A DNA stretch of 64,000 bases from Arachis hypogaea. Lineage: Eukaryota; Streptophyta; Magnoliopsida; Fabales; Fabaceae. Below the pieces are notes generated by a model. The model searched no databases. It was not told the origin of the DNA and saw nothing but the letters and a program-made list of their open reading frames with translations. Position 1 is the first letter of the stretch. Every line of letters starts with the position of its first letter. The stretch spans positions 2,816,843 through 2,880,842 of the forward strand of contig NC_092044.1 of NCBI RefSeq assembly GCF_003086295.3. The letters run 5' to 3'. Position numbers and translations under genes: made by a program. This document shows positions 56,229 to 64,000 of the stretch, piece by piece.

Positions 56229-57248
56229 AATTGGTTCTCACTTTATAAAATTACACTCTGGAAAAAAAAATGTGTTGAAAACAATGTTAAAAATATCAAT
56301 TAAATTCATAGATTAAAAGTATTTGTAAATATTTGCAAATGTTCTTAGCAAAAAAATACTATTCATTAACTTATTTAAGCTCTGATATCGTTTGTGTCTT
56401 TGGGACTACAATCTTAGCAATAATTTATTAGATATTATTCATATGTCCAAACTCCAAACTTCTTAACAGAATAAAATCTCCTGGTATTCCTAGTCAGGAA
56501 TTTCTTTTAAAAGTTGGGGTGCCCATCATGTTGCTTAGAACTATAGATTGCCTTTCATTCAAATTCCAGATAATTTGCTATTATGGTCTCTTTGGCCATG
56601 AAAATAATAAACAAAAGTCAACATCAGTTTTCATCAAGGCTTTGACTATGATTGAAAAAAGTTGTTTTTAACTTTTTATTAGTCATGGTTAATTATATGT
56701 TGTAATATCTTGGGTCACTTCTAGGTAAATGGTTTAACTTTGATTATAATTTGTAATATGAGTGAAAAATTTCTTATAGTGCTTTTTTAGTTTTTTAAGA
56801 ATTATAAAAGTTGGAAAAAATTTAAAAATAAAAAATTGACCAATATTTCCAAAAGTCAATTTAGAAGTGCATTTGAAGAATAGATTTGAGTTGAAATTAG
56901 CAACTTGTGATTTTCTCTGTTAGAATGTACTATACAACACAAGTTGGAAACTTGAAAAGTAAATTAAGCACATAGAACATAAAATTATGACAAGATTTAA
57001 ACCGTAAAATCGGAAAACTTAGTACAAATTTTATAAAACTAATTGACTCATTTAAAATTACAGTACCCAAAGATTTTGAAAGTTAAATAGAAATTTTAGC
57101 CACTATACGCATATACATATGGGCAGCAGCAGCAAAGCAAAGCATCATACATTTTTCTCATTTTTTTAACTCTCTGCATTTTAACTTGACAGAGACATAA
57201 GCAACTTTTTGAGTCTTGAATTGAACATCACCAAGGCACACCAAGTTG
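56229..57248. other. Intergenic DNA between the two hydrolase genes
   Basis: About 1 kb, AT-rich, without a supported gene or repeat. Confidence 0.5.
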
Positions 57249-59319
57249 TCAAGCTTTGAAGTCGGTCCATTCTTGTAGCGTTGGGGTTGCGACCCCAATG
57301 TTTTTCATGTCAAACACATTGGCTGAAACCACACATCATCAGATATGAAATTTGATCATCATAGAGTTATTTTGGAGAAGAATAACATAATGAACATGCC
57401 TTGAAGGAATCCAAACACCATAATGGAGCCACAAAAGAAATACACTCGTGTATGTGTTATACTTATACCACAAGATTACAGAGGAAAAGGTAATAATTCA
57501 CCAAGAAGTTCCTCATACATGCCACCATTCAACAGTATGGTACATACATGTATTTTAGTTGTTTTCAATAGCGTGATCCTATCATAATATATCTATGGAA
57601 ACTCAGGTGCAGTCGACTTCACGTGAAGTTGATAATTGAGAGCCGTTAGATGAATTGACTTATTTGACTAAATTTTCATCTAACGGCTCTGTTATTAACT
57701 TTACGTGAAGTCGACTACACCTGAGTTTTCACCTTTTCTTTATCTCAAAAAAATAATTTATGTCTGAAACTAGCATGAAGAATTCCTTTAGTTATAGATT
57801 TCATATCAGATAAGCACACACTCTAACAAAGCTGCTGCTAACTATATTAGGCAATTGGCATCTGCAGAGTTAGATAACCAAGCAACTAAACCAGAAAAAA
57901 TACATGATCTAACCAACTTCAGCACAAGTTCAAACCGAATTCGATCATAGTTCTCGATTGTGCAAAATATGTGTGCAACTAATAGCAGATACTATTCCAG
58001 AGACACTACTTAACATATTCAAGCAAGGATTCAAGAACAAAACATTGAAAGTTTAAACAAAAATACAATATTGTAAAGTTGATCAAATATTTAGAATTAT
58101 ATGATATTGTAATGCTACCAAGAAACTGAAAAAATGCCTACCAAGATGAATATCAGGCGTGGCAGCGGCTGTGGCATCAACAATAACAGTTACAGGTTGA
58201 TAGTCTAATGCTACGGCATCATAGACAGTTTGCCTTATACAATTTGGAGTTTGAACCCCTACAAACAAAATGAATTAGTAAACATAAGAAATGTAAAAGT
58301 AGTTAACTTTGTGTAATAGAACAATTACTATATACTCACCAGTAATAACCAGATTGTTAATTCCTGCTCCTTGAAGAAATGAGTGAAGATGTGTAGCAAA
58401 GAATGCACTGAACCGAGTCTTCACAAGTTTATAATCCCCTTCTCTGATTACTAGCCCGTCAACTAACTCCGCACCTGGGCTTCCCTTAGAGGTTGGACCA
58501 ACTTCACCTGTCGAGTATAGATGCCGGCGAAAGAGTTCAACATCTCTTCCTAAAGGATCATGTTCGCGGACGACCTGAAAACATTTTGAGAGTCACAATT
58601 CAACTAGTATATATTGAATCGTTTTCTTGACTGCTAAGTGCATGACCAAGAAGCACCCAACTGAGATATTTGTTCAACTTGTTATAATTGCAAACAATTC
58701 AAATGCTTAACACAAAGCTATCCTTTAGTGTCCTCATTTTTTACAGCATAACAATATAGGGGTATAATTCAAGGAAAACAACATTTGATGCTAAGTTTTC
58801 ATTTTCCATATTTATGATTTCACCAGCAACAATTATAAAAAACACATCTTTCTTATCCCATTTCCTAATGTCAATGCCTACAACAGAAATGCTAAAGAAA
58901 AGTTGTATCCATAACTTCTCAAGCCAAAGAAAAACACATGTGTTTATCTAATATCCAACAATCTTAATACTAATATACACTTCAATATCAAAATTAAACT
59001 AAAACTATCCACCACATACATCTCTCACACAAATGGCAATGAAGTGATGAAGTAAATTATTACCCAAACTATGAGAATTCCACGTTGTCTTGCAACTTGC
59101 ACAGTTTTGATCACATTTGGGACTATTTCTTTCCCTCCTTTTACAAGCATAGGACCCTCATTTTCTATAAAATCTCTCTGAAACCATCAAAACACACAAC
59201 AAAATCCTTAATTTCTCCCAACACATCCTACAAAAACAACAAAACACAGCTAGGATTTAGGAACAGACCTGCATGTCAATTACAAGAAGAGCAGTGCGAT
59301 TCCAAGCCTGTGCTGCCAT
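57249..59319 (-). CDS. Isochorismatase-family hydrolase, copy B, 5 exons
   Basis: Exons on the minus strand are 59269-59319, 59064-59177, 58340-58574, 58142-58258 and 57249-57322; all introns GT-AG, phases match, 196 residues. The catalytic triad residues are Asp15 (LLVIDMQ), Lys107 (LVKTRFSAF) and Cys140 (QTPNCIRQT). The length equals that of the At3g16190-type protein as I remember it. Copy A is the tandem paralogue, with the same exon lengths except exon 2, which is six bases longer here. I chose the Met of MAAQAWNRTALL. The frame stays open 83 codons further up to a Met at 59568, including a hydrophobic stretch (YLGTSLFLVFLFFSF), so an anchored or targeted form is possible. Because copy A lacks this extension it is more likely untranslated. 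A 133-bp MITE lies in intron 4. Confidence 0.9.
57598..57730. mobile_element. 133-bp MITE with ~57-bp terminal inverted repeats
   Basis: The left arm starts GAAACTCAGGTGCAGTCGAC and contains GAGAGCCGTTAGATGAA. The right arm is its inverted copy (CATCTAACGGCTCTG to CACCTGAGTTTTC), differing at a handful of bases. The spacer is only about 15-20 bp, so the element is nearly a perfect hairpin. It lies in intron 4 of hydrolase copy B. I associate this sequence with an abundant legume (Arachis) MITE family. Confidence 0.85.
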
Positions 59320-61142
59320 TTCCAATGGGTCAACAGGCCCAAGCCCAAGCCCAGATTTTGAGCGTACCAACGAAGGTTTTGACCAATTGGGTTGCTTATT
59401 CTTGTGTCTGAGAGTCAGAGCACTGCACAGAAGCTTGCAACATGAACCACACAAATTAGTGGAAAAAGAAAAGAAAAGAAAAACAAGGAAAAGGGAAGTA
59501 CCAAGATATGAAACTGAGGTTGTTGAGATTGAGAAAGGAGACGGTGTGAGTTTGTGATGTGGTTCCATGGCTATGGAGATTAGATGGTGGCTTTGCATTA
59601 GTAAAAGCCACAGTTTTGGCCATGAGTTCTTAGTTTCATATGCTGCAACCTCAAAAATAATACTAATATCAACAATAGTGAAAATTAGTGTAGTTAATTT
59701 AATGTGAAGTTGATAATTAAAAATTTATTAAATAATTTAATAAATTTGATTAAATTATTATGTAATAATTTTTAGTTATTAATTTTAATTACATGAGCTG
59801 TACTTGAATTTTGACTATAATTAAAATACAGTATTATTATAATATAATCAACTTTTTTTTATTTAATTTGACTACATTACTAAAATGTTAGAAAAAATTT
59901 ATTTAACAAATGGTTTATATTTAGTTTGAGTTTAAATTTGTACATTTAGATAATTTTTTAAATATTAAGTTTAATAATTAATTACCTTTTAATGATGAGA
60001 TAATATATAATTTGATGTATATATAAGATTCGGTTGCACTGTCAATATGCATAAAATTTAAATTCATTTTTTTTAAACTAATTACATTTCTAACAAAGTT
60101 AATTTATATTATTTATAATTACAATTGTTAAAGTTCAATTTTTTATTATCAATTTTCATTTCTTATATAATTATAAAAAAATGCTATCTCTGTGGATTAT
60201 ATAAAAAAACATGGCTTCTTTTAGCATTATTAGTGTGGCAATAAAATTAAATATCAAGCCAATATGATCCAATAGACTGGCATAATAATAATTATTTAAA
60301 AAAAATAGTAGAGGTAAACTACAAAATTTTAGTTCTTCAATTACGTAATCTATTTGATGTAATAAAATTTTTTATTTTGTGTTAATGAATTCGTTTGGAA
60401 CATATATTACAAAGAGAAATTCTTAGGAATGGTCATTTTTAGTATTTTTAGTTATTATTTAACTAATATAAATATTTTTTTAATAAATAAATTTTATTAA
60501 TTTAAATATATAAAATTTTAAAAAAATATGAATATAAACTGTATTAATTTATGTATATAAAATTTTGATAAATATAAATTTAAATTATATATTTATTATG
60601 TATAAAATTATTATAAATATGAGCTCAAATTATTATTCACTAAATATCAATAAAAAATAATAATATTTATTTGCAAGGTAAGATTACTCTTAAAATATTT
60701 CTTAAATTTCATTTTTTACTTCTACTTTTTAACCTAACCTAAGCTATCGTATACACTTGTATTCCCATAATTGGCAGCATATAAAGATAAAGGAACATGA
60801 CCCAAGAATAAAGAACTTAATTACTTTGAAAATTGGGTCTTTTAATTCCTAACCACTTCTTTTTGTTCTTTATTCTTAAGCCCATATCATTCCTGTTCAT
60901 TCGTCTTATAAGTACTACTATTATCATCATCATCATGTACACGTGCCTAAGGATTAAATAAATTAACTAAGGGATAGATATAAAGATAAATAATTCTTTT
61001 AATATCTTTTAAAGACATATATTTTTAACCGTCATAAACTCTTCTATTTCATTTTTATTAGAAAAAAAAATATTATTTCATTATACTTATTATACATATT
61101 CTTTAACTAGTAAATTATTATTATATGTTTATTACTGTGTCG

Positions 61143-61147
<5 letters not shown>
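59320..61147. other. Upstream and intergenic DNA, AT-rich
   Basis: 59320-59570 is the open extension upstream of hydrolase copy B. The rest, to 61147, shows no supported gene, RNA or named repeat. Confidence 0.45.

Positions 61148-61195
<48 letters not shown>
61148..61195. repeat. (TA)n microsatellite
   Basis: Uninterrupted TA repeat of about 24 units. Confidence 0.95.
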
Positions 61196-61197
<2 letters not shown>

Positions 61198-61953
61198 ACT
61201 GCTGAAGCAAACAAAAGCGATAAAAACACCATGCTAGAAAACAAATGATACAATCACATTCAAACTTTTTAACTTTATCTACTTTTTAATTTCCTCATAT
61301 TTATTTATTTTTTTATGTATAAAACAATTCTAATCTATAACCTTCCACAGGAGTACTACGTCATTCTAAAACAAAACATGAAATGTTTAGGCCAATAATT
61401 AAATTGAGAGCCACGTTACGTAATGGACTAATCATCATCTAACTAATTCATTTAAATATTAATAATTACATATACAAATTAACGTGATCATATTATTCTA
61501 ATGTGAATTTAATTAATTATTGGAGTGGATAAAAGGTGATCACAAGTCATTACCCCATTGGAATTTTCATTTGAAAGTGGAAATTGATTAAGACAAGATT
61601 GAAGGCAAAGACAAAAATTGATTAAAGGAAGAAGAAGCTTTTTAGTGTTTGGATGATGCAATATGAAGCGTAGGTATGATGAAAGCGCCACTTGAGGATT
61701 TTGAAGGAATGGGGCATGGAGCACTTGAGTATTGTTTATTTTAAAATCTATGTGGTCCAAAATTAATGTGAAATTTTCTTATTAGGAGATTTTGGACCAT
61801 TATGCATGTGTATTGAATTTATAATGATTAAAAAGAAATTAAAGCTTCAATTATATATTCCCTTATTAATAATGTAATTATACTCATCATATTTTGTTTT
61901 ATAAACAGCCAAAAGGTTTCTGTAAAATGTGACCGAAAGTAAATAAAATAAAG

Positions 61954-61955
<2 letters not shown>
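61196..61955. other. AT-rich intergenic DNA
   Basis: One 83-codon minus frame (61509-61760) without recognisable features. Nothing else supported. Confidence 0.4.

Positions 61956-62025
<70 letters not shown>
61956..62025. repeat. (TA)n microsatellite
   Basis: Uninterrupted TA repeat of about 35 units, the longest in the window. Tyr/Ile open frames across it are artefacts. Confidence 0.97.
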
Positions 62026-62027
<2 letters not shown>

Positions 62028-63602
62028 AACCCTAGATATAGCTAGATCTATCCACAAGCCACTTACATGAATTTCATAGCCATAAACTCTTGGCAAGTTA
62101 CTCATATTTTGTTGTTGGCAAGTCCATAAAAATACAAAGAGAACACTTTAAATAGGTTATTGACCTTTAATTTTAATTTAAAGATAAATAAAATTTTAAT
62201 TAATTAAAAATATAAAAATGTCTTTAATTTTTAAAAATGTAAAATATCTAAGTCCTTCTAAAGATGTATTTGTTATTCTCGTGTATTTTACACAGAAAAA
62301 TTTAGATATCTCGCATTTTAAAAAGTAAAACATATTTTTATATTTTAATTTATCAAAGATTTATTTATCTTCGAGTTAATAAATTTAAGACTTATTTATC
62401 TTTTTCTCAAATATTAAATTTATAGTCAAATTTTCTCATGCTAAGGTTAATAATATTACATGGAATTTTAAATTTTGACAATAATAAATTATTGAGGAAT
62501 GGTAATATATTGGATTTGAAGAAAAAAAAATGACGGTGAATTGAAATGAATTTTTTAATTTTTTTTTAGTAGCTCTAGGCAAAACATCATACACATGTAA
62601 AATGATTTTGTTCCTAATAAATTTGTGAAACAATGATAGTGATTTTATATACCATCAATTTTTAGACTTCTTGACATCCTATATATAATTTAAGAGAAAA
62701 CAGATTTAATGATTAAAAAAAAGAAAAAAAAAGGATAAACGTCTTGTAAACATTTATATCACGTGCGTGATATTCATGATTATTACTTATTAGTGTCTAA
62801 TAAATATACCTACAAAATAACCAGAATTTGGAATGAGATTAAAAGGCTGAATTAACTTTAAAAAAATATAAAATATTAGTGACTGTATTAATGATGTATA
62901 ATATATTAGCATTCATGATCATCGCATTACATTGCATGCCATTTATTTGTTTATGTGCAAGTATAAATATTAATTAGCGTCCCTTATTAGCTTTCAAAAC
63001 ACGACCAATTTATTTTTGCAGAATCTGCATGCATATGAATACTCTGCATAAATTTGCCCTCATTTTTTTTACGATCCGAGACATTGTTCCTTTTTTTTCT
63101 TTCTTTTGTAAGATTCAAGACAAAATTTGATTAAGCAAAATTTGTTGAAATATCAATACATATTCGCTTCCTCTTTTTTAATCAAATATAATAAATTGGA
63201 CAAATTACACGTATAAAATAATTGGAGAAGAAATTTACATAAATTACAACATTATGAAACTGCTTACATTTTTATTCTAATCTTTTTTATATAGACCACG
63301 ATTTTCTGAGATTTTTTATTTTAATAAATAAATAAATTATAATAATTACTAAAATAAATAATTTAAAAAATATTATTGAGATGATTTTACAAGTATTTTG
63401 TTCGTTTACAATGTAAACGAAATATATGTAGTTTTTCAATTTTCATATATCTCATAATATTTATAAATAATTAAATATAATTTTTAAAAATAATAAAAAA
63501 TATTAATGATTTAAATTGGACCAAACTCTTAAAAAGAGAATGTTTCAAATAATATAAAAAATGCACGATTTTAAATAATAGGAAGGATAAACAGCCCATT
63601 TT
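62026..63602. other. AT-rich intergenic DNA
   Basis: No supported gene, RNA or repeat. Confidence 0.45.
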
Positions 63603-63618
63603 AAATAATAAGAAAAAT
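63603..63618. repeat. Target-site duplication of the SINE, left copy
   Basis: AAATAATAAGAAAAAT, repeated at 63813-63828. Confidence 0.85.
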
Positions 63619-63812
63619 ACCAACGCAAGTTGGCACAGATGGATGAGGGTCTGTGTCCCTTAACCATTTCTCCCGGGTTCGATACTCACTGGAGGATGGG
63701 AATGGAGCTTGCTTGCTTGGGAGGGTCGCCCACTTTGTGTGCCTCTGCAGTACCCGAGGGATTAGTCATTGGGCTTCCGGCCTGATGGATACCCTGGTGT
63801 AAACCCAAAAAA
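63619..63812 (+). mobile_element. tRNA-derived SINE with 16-bp target duplication
   Basis: Starts with a tRNA-like region, AAGTTGGCACAGATGGATGA (A-box-like), and a B-box-like GGGTTCGATACTC about 45 bp on. It continues into a tRNA-unrelated body (GGAGGGTCGCCCACTTTG) and ends in AAACCCAAAAAAA. The exact 16-bp flanking repeats and the A-rich tail show LINE-type target-primed insertion. The family differs in sequence from the SINE at 31867. Confidence 0.88.
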
Positions 63813-63828
63813 AAATAATAAGAAAAAT
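63813..63828. repeat. Target-site duplication of the SINE, right copy
   Basis: Exact copy of 63603-63618. The border with the A-rich tail is ambiguous by a few bases. Confidence 0.85.
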
Positions 63829-64000
63829 GGACTATCCATTTAAAATAAACATGTTAACACGTTTACTTTAAAAGTGCACACTGTTAAACTGTCCACTGTT
63901 AACACGGTTACCTTTCTTTTTATCCAATGGGCATTGACTTATTTATTATTAGAAATCATCCAACCAATCAATAGTTAAAAAAAAGATAATTGTGTTAATA

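Noticed and set aside
61847..62105. Frames encoding runs of Tyr-Ile across (TA)n
   Set aside because: Pure microsatellite translation.
63619..63680. tRNA gene suggested by A-box and B-box words
   Set aside because: No cloverleaf could be completed, and the target duplications with an A-rich tail show a SINE.
1..64000. A coordinated multi-gene system linking F-box, NPF, PPR and hydrolase genes
   Set aside because: The genes are on mixed strands, far apart and separated by transposons. Nothing in the sequence links their functions.

Overview
This window is plant nuclear DNA. It is AT-rich, with intron-containing genes (GT/AG splice sites), long (TA)n microsatellites and many plant transposons. 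Several repeats (a tRNA-derived SINE, a MITE with long inverted ends, a Sirevirus-type Copia element) look like families I associate with legumes, so a legume such as Arachis is the likely source. That assignment is recognition from memory, not a search result. I found no prokaryotic features, CRISPR array, rRNA or functional tRNA, and no convincing undescribed biological system. The interest lies in transposons sitting inside genes and in diverged tandem gene pairs.

Layout. 1-25 kb is an F-box neighbourhood on the minus strand: a copy cut by the left window edge (1-789), a complete paralogue (21097-22320), a more distant third gene (23664-25019) and two broken relics (18826-19010, 19500-20060). 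Homology between the first two copies extends well into their upstream DNA. An 11,256-bp Sirevirus-like Copia retrotransposon (3060-14315) sits between them. It has 1611-bp near-identical LTRs, a perfect 5-bp target duplication, gag, pol with one visible frame break, and an uninterrupted 510-residue envelope-like ORF. It appears to lie in an intron of a coiled-coil gene of which two short exons are visible. At 16.9-17.25 kb there is a broken relic of a REVEILLE-type (SHAQKYF-class) MYB gene.

27-50 kb holds two minus-strand NRT1/PTR-family (NPF) transporter genes with identical four-exon structure (27099-29982 and 46834-49489). Both lack the family's usual ExxE[K/R] motif in the first membrane helix. 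Between them lie AT-rich DNA with small MITEs and a SINE, a second, older and broken Copia element (33976-40197) and an intronless 808-residue PLS/E-class pentatricopeptide-repeat gene (44112-46538, plus strand).

51-59.3 kb holds two minus-strand isochorismatase-family hydrolase genes with matching five-exon structure (51010-55502 and 57249-59319). The first has a 3.4-kb intron 2 carrying a degraded Mutator-like element, and its first intron would need a GC donor. A 133-bp long-TIR MITE lies in an intron of the second. 59.6-64 kb is AT-rich intergenic DNA ending with a well-delimited SINE.

The genes do not form a pathway. NPF transporters move nitrate, peptides or hormones; F-box proteins recruit ubiquitination targets; PPR proteins act on organelle RNA; isochorismatase-fold hydrolases act on small molecules. 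The history is one of tandem duplication plus repeated transposon insertion.
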